Assembly: GCA_044226845.1 (NCBI GenBank)
Contig: JBGAGG010000009.1
Location: 100,163 to 164,162, forward strand
Length of the DNA stretch: 64,000 nucleotides
Direction of reading: 5' to 3'
Source: JAFDZO01 sp044226845
Lineage (GTDB): Bacteria > Bacteroidota > Ignavibacteria > Tepidaquicellales > Tepidaquicellaceae
Both the position numbers and the translations under genes were made by a program. This document shows positions 1-6,284 of this stretch, one piece after another. The notes beneath the pieces were generated by a model, which saw only the letters and a program-made list of their open reading frames with translations, made no database searches and was not told the origin of the DNA. Each line of letters begins with the position of its first letter. Position 1 is the first letter of the stretch.

Positions 1-515
1 TATTCGAAGACTGTTTAATTCCTGAAGAAAATATTTTACCGAACTCCGGCGGATTGAAATCGCCTCTAAGCTGTTTAACGCAGGCAAGATACGGTATTGC
101 ATGGGGCGTTACCGGTATGGCAATGGGATGTTACGATACAGTTTTAAATTATACAAAGAGCAGAATTATGTTTGGTAAGCCATTGGCTGCATTCCAGCTT
201 ACACAGGATAAGCTTGCTTATATGCTTACAGAAATTACCAAGGCTCAGTTATTGAACTGGAGACTTGCAAAAATTAAAGATGAAAATAAATTAAGACCTC
301 AGCATGTTTCCTTGGCAAAAAGAAACAACTGCGAGATTGCAAAAAATATAGCAAGCATGGCTCGTGAAATGATGGGAGCTAACGGAATTTTAGATGAATA
401 CCCGATTATGAGGCATCTTAATAACATTGAATCCGTAAAAACATATGAAGGTACACATGAAATGCATTCCTTGATTCTCGGTGAAGATGTAACAGGTTTT
501 GCAGCATTTGAATAA
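1..515 (+). CDS. gcdH: Acyl-CoA dehydrogenase, glutaryl-CoA dehydrogenase-like, C-terminal part
   Basis: The reading frame is open from the left edge (first full codon at base 3), so only the C-terminal ~170 residues are present. They look like the C-terminal helical domain of an FAD-dependent acyl-CoA dehydrogenase. The stretch ARYGIAWGV, the RIMFGKPLAAFQL segment, SLAKRNNCEIA and TYEGTHEMHSLILG match the glutaryl-CoA dehydrogenase subfamily closely; the Glu in YEGT is the usual catalytic base. The family oxidises glutaryl-CoA to crotonyl-CoA in lysine/tryptophan breakdown and passes electrons to ETF. Substrate assignment rests on the C-terminal half alone, so a different short-chain acyl-CoA dehydrogenase remains possible. 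Confidence 0.82.
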   Translation, partial: FEDCLIPEENILPNSGGLKSPLSCLTQARYGIAWGVTGMAMGCYDTVLNYTKSRIMFGKPLAAFQLTQDKLAYMLTEITKAQLLNWRLAKIKDENKLRPQHVSLAKRNNCEIAKNIASMAREMMGANGILDEYPIMRHLNNIESVKTYEGTHEMHSLILGEDVTGFAAFE

Positions 516-558
516 ATTTGATTACAAAGTTTTTTTTGAAATTTAATGACCCATTCTC

Positions 559-1146
559 ATGAAAACGAAAATACTTTTACTGTTCGCTTTATTATTTAGT
601 TCTACAAATTTATTTGCGCATCCTTTACCCGGAACGCAATCAGGATTTTCAAACGGATTTTTCCACCCCCTATCAGGGCTCGACCACATTCTTGCAATGG
701 TGGCTGTCGGTATCTGGGCTGCACAGACGGGCGGAAAAGCAAAATGGATTATTCCACTCTCCTTCGTCGGACTTATGTCACTTGGAGGAGTGCTTGGAAT
801 TAATAACATCAGTCTTCCTTTCGCTGAAATTGGAATTCTTGTTTCAGTTGTTGTGTTAGGGATATTGATACTCGCAGGAATAAGATTACCAATATTAGTT
901 TCTTCAATACTTGTCGGTTTTTTTGCTTTATGCCACGGCCATACGCACGGAACTGAACTTCCTGCAGCGGCAAGCGGAGTTATGTATGCAATAGGTTTCG
1001 CTCTTACAACCATAGTACTTCATTTATCAGGCATTGGTTTTGGTATGGCTGTAAATAAAATTGCAAGTGAGAAGATTGTAAAATTCTCTGGTGCGTTAAT
1101 TACTTTGTTAGGATTAATTTTATCCTATAATTATTTTATACCGTAA
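559..1146 (+). CDS. HupE/UreJ family membrane protein
   Basis: A 195-residue protein with a cleavable signal peptide (about residues 1-20, ending LFA before HPLPG) followed by five or six hydrophobic segments. The motif HPLSGLDHILAM near the start of the first membrane segment and CHGHTHG in the middle are hallmarks of HupE/UreJ proteins, which are thought to be nickel or cobalt permeases linked to hydrogenase or urease. No hydrogenase or urease gene lies nearby, so the transported metal is unknown. It starts 43 bases after the acyl-CoA dehydrogenase. A second, divergent HupE-type protein sits at 36731-37387. Confidence 0.85.
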   Translation: MKTKILLLFALLFSSTNLFAHPLPGTQSGFSNGFFHPLSGLDHILAMVAVGIWAAQTGGKAKWIIPLSFVGLMSLGGVLGINNISLPFAEIGILVSVVVLGILILAGIRLPILVSSILVGFFALCHGHTHGTELPAAASGVMYAIGFALTTIVLHLSGIGFGMAVNKIASEKIVKFSGALITLLGLILSYNYFIP

Positions 1147-1167
1147 ACTTTATATTAATAGTTTCTA

Positions 1168-2388
1168 TTGAAGACATTCGAAATACCAATATTTTACCGA
1201 AGCCCCGTTATATCCAAAATTAAAAACGCGCGCAAAGTCTCTGATCCGCGGAAGAAAGATTATTCTCCGACGGTTTTGGATTTTGGTCCTGTGCAGTTTT
1301 TAATAGCGCGGCATTTCGGATTTTGTTACGGTGTGGAGAATGCAATAGAAATTTCCTATAAAGCAGTGGAAGAAAATCCCGGTAAAAGGATTTTTCTTCT
1401 CTCTGAAATGATTCACAATCCCGAAGTCAACAATGATTTAATCCGCCGCGGAGTAAAGTTTATAATGGAAACAAACGGTGAGCAGATTATTCCCTGGGAC
1501 GAGCTTACTCCAAATGATATCGTTATCATTCCTGCATTCGGAACTACACTTGAAATTCAAGATAAACTTTCTTCATTAGGTATTGACCCGCTGCAATATA
1601 ATTCTACATGTCCGTTTGTAGAAAAAGTATGGAACCGGGCTGAGACACTCGGCATGCAGGATTACACAATTGTTGTTCACGGAAAGTATAAACACGAAGA
1701 AACTAAGGCAACTTTCTCTCACAGCAAGGAAAATGCCCCGACTATGATTGTCCGTGATATGGAAGAGACAAAGATACTGGGAGATTATATACTTGGTAAA
1801 ATTTCACTGGATGAATTCAATAAATACTTCGAAGGAAGACTATCAAAGAACTTTGATCCGCTGACTGATTTTATAAAAATCGGTGTTGTGAACCAGACAA
1901 CGATGCTTGCCACTGAAACACAGTCAATTGCCGATTATCTTAAAAATATAATGATTCAGAAGCACGGCGAAGCGCATTTAAAAAATCACTTCGCCGATAC
2001 GCGCGATACTTTATGCTATGCAACTCACGATAATCAGAGAGCAACGATAGGTCTTCTTGAAGAGCAGGCTGATATCGCCGTAGTTGTCGGAGGATATAAC
2101 AGTTCTAATACATCACACATAGTTGAGCTTTGCGAAGAAAAGCTTCCGACTTATTTTATTTCTTCAGCAGATAAAATTATTTCTGAAGATTTAATTTCAC
2201 ATTTCAATTACCACACTCACGAAGAGTTAGCAACAAAAGATTATTTACCCCGTAAATATCCTGCAAGGATAATTCTCACAAGCGGAGCTTCATGTCCCGA
2301 TGCTATTGTCGACGATGTTTTGCAAAAGCTATTATCTTACTACCCGGGCGCAAAAACCGTTGACGAGATAATCCGAAACTTCAATTAA
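1168..2388 (+). CDS. ispH: 4-hydroxy-3-methylbut-2-enyl diphosphate reductase (IspH/LytB), long form
   Basis: Last enzyme of the MEP isoprenoid pathway; it reduces HMBPP to IPP and DMAPP with a [4Fe-4S] cluster. At 406 residues this is the long, cyanobacterial/plant-like form rather than the ~310-residue E. coli form. The three cluster cysteines are visible: Cys53 (HFGFCYGVENA), Cys148 (STCPFVEKVW) and Cys283 (TLCYATHDNQ). Substrate-binding histidines are in EMIHNP and VVHGKYKHEE, and the NTSH motif is present near residue 314. The start is a TTG; no in-frame ATG lies before the conserved domain. The ~40 residues before the first cysteine motif are the extension typical of the long class. Confidence 0.93.
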   Translation: MKTFEIPIFYRSPVISKIKNARKVSDPRKKDYSPTVLDFGPVQFLIARHFGFCYGVENAIEISYKAVEENPGKRIFLLSEMIHNPEVNNDLIRRGVKFIMETNGEQIIPWDELTPNDIVIIPAFGTTLEIQDKLSSLGIDPLQYNSTCPFVEKVWNRAETLGMQDYTIVVHGKYKHEETKATFSHSKENAPTMIVRDMEETKILGDYILGKISLDEFNKYFEGRLSKNFDPLTDFIKIGVVNQTTMLATETQSIADYLKNIMIQKHGEAHLKNHFADTRDTLCYATHDNQRATIGLLEEQADIAVVVGGYNSSNTSHIVELCEEKLPTYFISSADKIISEDLISHFNYHTHEELATKDYLPRKYPARIILTSGASCPDAIVDDVLQKLLSYYPGAKTVDEIIRNFN

Positions 2389-2393
2389 AAATT

Positions 2394-2549
2394 ATGTCAC
2401 TCTGGAGAGTTATACTCGCAGTCATACTGCCGCCTTTAGCTGTTTATGATAGAGGCTGCGGATCTATTGTCATTGTTTTTATTCTTACACTTATAGGATG
2501 GGTTCCGGGAGTAATAGCTGCTTTAATTATATTGAATAAGAATGAATAA
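2394..2549 (+). CDS. YqaE/Pmp3-family small membrane protein
   Basis: A 51-residue ORF between ispH and the GNAT gene. It begins with ATG five bases after the ispH stop and ends with TAA at 2547-2549, overlapping the next ATG by 8 bases. The peptide starts MSLWRVILAVILPPLAV and continues with a second hydrophobic span (IVIVFILTLIGWVPGVIAAL), the two-helix hairpin with ILPPL and LTLIGWVPGxIxA that defines the Pmp3/YqaE family. Family members are small plasma-membrane proteolipids linked to salt and cold stress and membrane potential. Tight spacing suggests translation coupled to both neighbours. The family call is firm; the physiological role is not known here. Confidence 0.88.
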   Translation: MSLWRVILAVILPPLAVYDRGCGSIVIVFILTLIGWVPGVIAALIILNKNE

Positions 2550-3069
2550 GTTTGACTTCACAGATTTCTCCATTGATACAAATAGGTTAAATCTTATCCC
2601 GCTATCCTTGGAACATAAGCACGATGTATTTCATGAGTTCAATACTTCAATTTCACAATACATGTTCCCGAAGCCCGCTGAAGATATTTCTGAAACTGAA
2701 GAATTTATAACCGGCTCACTGCCCGGGATGAGGGACGGTACAAACATGCAGCTTGTAATGACTTTGAAAAATACGAATGAATTCCTCGGCCTTGCAGGAT
2801 TACATCATGTAAATTCTGTAACTCCGGTACTTGGCTTATGGTTGAAAAAATCAGCACATGGAAACGGTTACGGCAAAGAAGCTATTACAGCAATTTATCA
2901 TTGGGCAAAAGAAAATATTAAGTTCAAATATTTAAAGTACAGTGTAGATAAAGATAATATTCCCAGTATAAAAATTCCTGAGTCGCTCGGAGGTAAAGTC
3001 GGCGAAACAAAAACTATGAAAGGTATGGCCGGCAATACTTTAAATCTTTTAGAGTATTGGATTTATTAA
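2542..3069 (+). CDS. GNAT acetyltransferase, RimJ/RimL type
   Basis: A 175-residue protein with the layout of the Acetyltransf_3 family: an N-terminal TNRLNLIPLSLEH segment like the 'TERLxLRP' start of RimJ/RimL proteins, a central beta sheet (EFLGLAGLHHV), and the acetyl-CoA loop in HGNGYGKEAITAIYHWA. Family members transfer acetyl from acetyl-CoA to protein N-termini or small amines; the acceptor cannot be predicted. Its ATG overlaps the Pmp3-like gene, so it is probably the last gene of the ispH transcript. A strong hairpin follows 8 bases after the stop. Confidence 0.82.
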   Translation: MNKFDFTDFSIDTNRLNLIPLSLEHKHDVFHEFNTSISQYMFPKPAEDISETEEFITGSLPGMRDGTNMQLVMTLKNTNEFLGLAGLHHVNSVTPVLGLWLKKSAHGNGYGKEAITAIYHWAKENIKFKYLKYSVDKDNIPSIKIPESLGGKVGETKTMKGMAGNTLNLLEYWIY

Positions 3070-3077
3070 AAATTTTA

Positions 3078-3100
3078 AAAGGCTGTTCATCACAGCCTTT
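3078..3100. terminator. Bidirectional hairpin terminator
   Basis: Nine-base perfect stem AAAGGCTGT/ACAGCCTTT with a five-base loop, between the convergent GNAT (+) and VOC (-) genes. On the minus strand the stem is followed by TTAAAATTTTT, so it probably serves the minus-strand gene best, but the position suits both. Confidence 0.7.
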
Positions 3101-3138
3101 AATATATTACTACTTTCTAACTGCTACTTTATACTATA

Positions 3139-3588
3139 TTACTCCTGCGCTTTTCTTTTCTCATTCATTTCGGTCATTCTTCTATTTATTTCTTCAGGGG
3201 AAACATCTTCAATATGCGTAGCCATCCACCAGTTGTTTCCGGCAAAATCCTTTACACCTGCATTCCTGTCTCCATAAAACTGGTCAGCCGGCTCCATTGT
3301 GGATTCTGCTCCTGCTTTAATTGCTTGCTTATAAAATGCATCCGTATCCTGAACATACAAATAATGATTTGCCGTCACAGCGGGAAATTTATCGCTGCTC
3401 TCGGCAAGCATTATCATTGAGTCACCGATTTTTACTTCTCCGTGCATCACAACGCCTTCATGCTCTGATACATGCATTACTTCAGCGCCAAATGCCTGCT
3501 TAAGAAACTCTATAAGCTTTTTAGCATCCTTAACAATAATAAAAGGAGTAACTGTGTGATACCCTTTGGGAATTGGATTAACTGCCAT
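3139..3588 (-). CDS. VOC superfamily (glyoxalase/PhnB-like) protein
   Basis: A 149-residue protein with the beta-alpha-beta-beta-beta pattern of the vicinal oxygen chelate fold. VTPFIIVKDAKKLIEFLKQAFGAEV is the usual opening of PhnB/YdfO-type proteins. Later strands carry MHGEVKIGDSMIMLAE and HYLYVQDTDAFYKQAIKAGAE, and the protein closes with DRNAGVKDFAGNNWWMATHIEDV, also typical of the PhnB-like branch. Such proteins are often annotated as glyoxalase or bleomycin-resistance homologues, but substrates are rarely known. It is a single gene, convergent with the GNAT gene and divergent from rpmE2. Confidence 0.8.
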   Translation of the reverse strand: MAVNPIPKGYHTVTPFIIVKDAKKLIEFLKQAFGAEVMHVSEHEGVVMHGEVKIGDSMIMLAESSDKFPAVTANHYLYVQDTDAFYKQAIKAGAESTMEPADQFYGDRNAGVKDFAGNNWWMATHIEDVSPEEINRRMTEMNEKRKAQE

Positions 3589-3904
3589 AAAATTGTATTT
3601 AATTGGGTTTGAAAAAATTATGGGGGTATAATAATATTAAAAAAATTTAGTTTAAGTTTAAGGATTTTAATTTTCCTAATAGTCTCTATTAATATTATAG
3701 CAACAGTTTTTACAAATACTGTAAAAAATAGGGTTTTTCTATATATTATGACTATAATAGACTGTTTTTCACCCTTCTGCTCTTACTTAAACACCCTGCT
3801 TTGTCTACGGATTAACGTCCTTGAAATTCTCGTATGAAATGGTTACTTTGTTTATTCGTATAAAACAACGTTGTTAATATTTAATAACAAGGACTAATAG
3901 TATA
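3589..3904. other. Intergenic region upstream of rpmE2 and the VOC gene
   Basis: A 316-base divergent spacer with no convincing gene. It contains an imperfect AT-rich hairpin at about 3707-3727 (TTTTTACA/TGTAAAAA). It also holds a possible promoter for rpmE2: a TTG at 3821-3823 followed about 20 bases later by TACTTTG at 3844-3850, loosely like the Bacteroidetes TTG/TAnnTTTG pattern. Confidence 0.4.
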
Positions 3905-4168
3905 ATGAAAAAGAACTTTCATCCTCAATACAGACCGGTAGTATTTAAAGATATTACATGTGACTTTGCTTTTTTAGGAAGATCAACAGCTAACACTAAC
4001 GAAACAATTAAATGGGAAGACGGTAAAGAATACCCTCTTTTCAAAATTGAAATTTCAAGCGGTTCGCATCCTTTCTTCACAGGAAAAAAAGTCCTTATGG
4101 ATACTGCAGGACGTGTAGAAAAATTCAACAAAAAATTCGGAAAGAAAAAAGTAGAACCAACTGTTTAA
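3905..4168 (+). CDS. rpmE2: 50S ribosomal protein L31, type B (zinc-free form)
   Basis: An 87-residue L31 of the type B class. It opens MKKNFHPQYRPVVFKD and contains the SGSHPFFTGKK and DTAGRVEKFNKKFG blocks characteristic of L31. It has only one cysteine (ITCDFAF) and no CxxC pair, so it is the zinc-independent paralogue class. In many bacteria type B L31 replaces the zinc-binding type A form under zinc limitation; some Bacteroidetes have only type B. It stands alone and is followed at once by a strong terminator. Confidence 0.95.
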   Translation: MKKNFHPQYRPVVFKDITCDFAFLGRSTANTNETIKWEDGKEYPLFKIEISSGSHPFFTGKKVLMDTAGRVEKFNKKFGKKKVEPTV

Positions 4169-4194
4169 TTTTTTCAGAATTTGAAGATTTTAGA

Positions 4195-4226
4195 AAGCCT
4201 GATGGATTTTTCCATTAGGCTTTTTT
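4195..4226 (+). terminator. Rho-independent terminator of rpmE2
   Basis: Twelve-base arms AAGCCTGATGGA/TCCATTAGGCTT (one G-T wobble) with a TTTT loop, followed by a T tract, 26 bases after the rpmE2 stop. Confidence 0.88.
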
Positions 4227-4388
4227 CATTTCCGGTCAGATAATTAGCGTTCGTTTCAAATAGTATTGTAAAACTGCGGCTTTGTCTTGAATTTTCCATT
4301 GATATTGCATATTTTATTAAGACTAAGTATAGATAACCGTTTTACTTAATAAAAATCAGCAGTTAATAATCTAATAAACTATACTATT

Positions 4389-4784
4389 TTGAAATATATG
4401 CTGGAGCAAAATCATAAAAAAATATCTGATCCCGGAGAAGCTATAGATGAAATAAAATATCTGGGCGAATCAAATAACGGATGCATTTTTATCTGCAATG
4501 ACGGATTCTATCATTTTCATTTTAAAAATCTTATCCTTAAAATGAACAAAGAAGATTTTCTATTCTTCAATAAGATCGTTAACGAATGCGTAATTGAAAA
4601 GAACGGAATGAAAACATATCTCGGCAAAGAAATCCTTATAAAATGCACAACAGTAAGCAATATTCATTTCGGATTTACACGTCCGGAATTTTTTGAACTA
4701 AAAGAGCTTTTTGCAGAAGCTGTTTTTATGAACCAAGTTTTTGAATTAACTAATCCAAAGAATCAAAATATAATCAACGAATGA
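4389..4784 (+). CDS. Hypothetical protein translationally coupled to rpsD
   Basis: A 131-residue soluble protein I do not recognise with confidence. The start is TTG at 4389, with ATG at 4398 as an alternative. Two hydrophobic segments resemble each other: IFICNDGFYHFHFKNLILKM near residue 35 and ILIKCTTVSNIHFGFTRPEF near residue 78. Each is followed by an acidic-aromatic helix (NKEDFLFFNKIV and FELKELFAEA), suggesting an internal duplication. There is a weak likeness to small Bacteroidetes DUF6686-type proteins. Its TGA overlaps the rpsD ATG (ATGA at 4781-4784), which implies co-translation with ribosomal protein S4. Confidence 0.65.
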   Translation: MKYMLEQNHKKISDPGEAIDEIKYLGESNNGCIFICNDGFYHFHFKNLILKMNKEDFLFFNKIVNECVIEKNGMKTYLGKEILIKCTTVSNIHFGFTRPEFFELKELFAEAVFMNQVFELTNPKNQNIINE

Positions 4785-5389
4785 ATTTCACAGGACCTAA
4801 AGTAAAACTGTCAAGAAAAATCGGTGTTGCGCTTACCCCTAAGGCACGAAAATATATGGAGAACAAACCTTACGGACCCGGACAACACGGCCCGAATAAA
4901 CGTAAGGGCGGAAAGATGTCCGATTTTAAAAAGCAGCTATTTGAAAAACAAAAACTCAGATATCAATATAATATCAGCGAGAAGCAGATGTCTAACTACT
5001 ATGCTGAAGCTAAAAGAAGAGAAGGCTCAACACCTGAAAATCTTTTAAAGCTTCTTGAAACCCGCTTAGACGCCCTTGTATTAAGAGGCGGTCTAGCAGG
5101 CAGCATTTATGCATCACGTCAGCTTATAAATCACGGACACATTTTTGTTAACGGAAAAAAACTTGATAAGCCTTCTTATCTTGTAAAACCCGGCGACGTG
5201 CTTTCAGTAAAAGAGAAAAGCCGCAAAATGCCTTTGATAAATACAGCTGTAAAAATTGCTCATCCGCCATCATATTTATCGCTTGATAAGCCGAAGATGG
5301 AAGTAACATTTTTAAATATTCCTGCAAGCAGGGCAGAAATACCTGTTGTATGCGATGAGATTTTAGTAATTGAGTACTACTCAAGGTAA
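4781..5389 (+). CDS. rpsD: 30S ribosomal protein S4
   Basis: A 202-residue S4, normal length. The PYGPGQHGPNKRKGGKMSDF segment, LLKLLETRLDALVLRGGLAGS, the S4 RNA-binding domain (RQLINHGHIFVNGKKLDKPSYLVKPGD) and the C-terminal ILVIEYYSR are all present. The N-terminus lacks the zinc-finger cysteines found in some S4 proteins. S4 nucleates 16S rRNA folding. In many bacteria rpsD sits in the alpha operon with rpsM, rpsK, rpoA and rplQ; here it stands apart behind an overlapping hypothetical gene and is followed by a terminator. Confidence 0.96.
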   Translation: MNFTGPKVKLSRKIGVALTPKARKYMENKPYGPGQHGPNKRKGGKMSDFKKQLFEKQKLRYQYNISEKQMSNYYAEAKRREGSTPENLLKLLETRLDALVLRGGLAGSIYASRQLINHGHIFVNGKKLDKPSYLVKPGDVLSVKEKSRKMPLINTAVKIAHPPSYLSLDKPKMEVTFLNIPASRAEIPVVCDEILVIEYYSR

Positions 5390-5421
5390 TCTAATAAAAT
5401 TTTCACTTGTTTTATAAAACT

Positions 5422-5452
5422 GCCTGATAGATTTTTCTTTCAGGCTTTTTTA
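5422..5452 (+). terminator. Rho-independent terminator of rpsD
   Basis: Stem GCCTGA/TCAGGC with a 12-base AT-rich loop, followed by TTTTTT, 33 bases after the rpsD stop. Confidence 0.8.
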
Positions 5453-5472
5453 TTTCCTTATAAATTAAATCC

Positions 5473-6237
5473 ATGTCCAATACAAATACAGAGTCTAAAA
5501 TTAAATTTCTCAAGGCAGTAATAATCAGTAATGAAAAAATTGCCGGGCATACTTATCATTTAAAAGTTAAGGGTGAAGATATAAAAAATATTGACTACAC
5601 TCCCGGTATGCATATGAAAGTTGTAGTTGAATCATCCGATGATTCTTTGCAAAATATAAAGCTCCGCTCATATTCAATCTGGGATTTTGATTCTGAAAAA
5701 GGAACGATTGATATTGCCGTTTGCACACATTCATCAGGGCTTGGCTCGAAATGGATCGAACAAGCTGAAGCCGGCAATGACTTTTATTTTTTTATAAAGA
5801 AAACTCTTATTGTTGATGACTCCGCCGATAATTATTTTTTCATAGGTGATATTTCAACACTCGGTCATTTTTATAAAGTGAACCGCTCACTGCCTGAAGA
5901 TAAAAAAGTATTCAGCTTCATGTACGGCAATGAAACTGATTTCTTTCCCGATATAGACGGAACTAAACCATTTGATTTCTACCCGCTGCCTTCGGATAGA
6001 AACTTACCTGCACCGATAGAATTTCTCGAAGAGAAAATCACCGGTACTTTAGATAAATTACATAAAGATTATTCAATAAAACCGGAAGCATCATCCGGAA
6101 GCTGCATTGCATACATTGGCGGTGATGCGCGAGTCTGCGCAGAGTTAACATCTTTCTTTACAAGAAAACTCGGCTGGCATCCTACTCAGATAAAAATGAA
6201 ATCCTTCTGGAATCCGGAAAAAGTGAGAGAAGAATAA
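5473..6237 (+). CDS. Siderophore-interacting protein / FAD-dependent ferric reductase family
   Basis: A 254-residue protein with a ferredoxin-reductase-like layout. The N-terminal beta barrel carries the flavin motif RSYSIW near residue 66, preceded by TPGMHMKVVVE, as in SIP family FAD-binding domains. The C-terminal half has FFIGDISTLGHFYKV and CIAYIGGDARVCAELTSFFTRKLGW, the NAD(P)H domain motifs of the SIP family. The closing KMKSFWNPEKV matches the GYWKxGK-like ending of siderophore reductases, with W and K kept. It likely transfers electrons from NAD(P)H to ferric chelates in the cytoplasm. No siderophore transport genes are adjacent. Confidence 0.8.
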   Translation: MSNTNTESKIKFLKAVIISNEKIAGHTYHLKVKGEDIKNIDYTPGMHMKVVVESSDDSLQNIKLRSYSIWDFDSEKGTIDIAVCTHSSGLGSKWIEQAEAGNDFYFFIKKTLIVDDSADNYFFIGDISTLGHFYKVNRSLPEDKKVFSFMYGNETDFFPDIDGTKPFDFYPLPSDRNLPAPIEFLEEKITGTLDKLHKDYSIKPEASSGSCIAYIGGDARVCAELTSFFTRKLGWHPTQIKMKSFWNPEKVREE

Positions 6238-6284
6238 CAAAGCAGCGGACTTGCATCCGCTTCATTTTAAATCTTAAAAATATT

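Noticed and set aside
3749..3838. A 29-codon cysteine-containing ORF upstream of rpmE2
   Set aside because: No ribosome binding site, no recognisable pattern, and it lies in the presumed promoter region.
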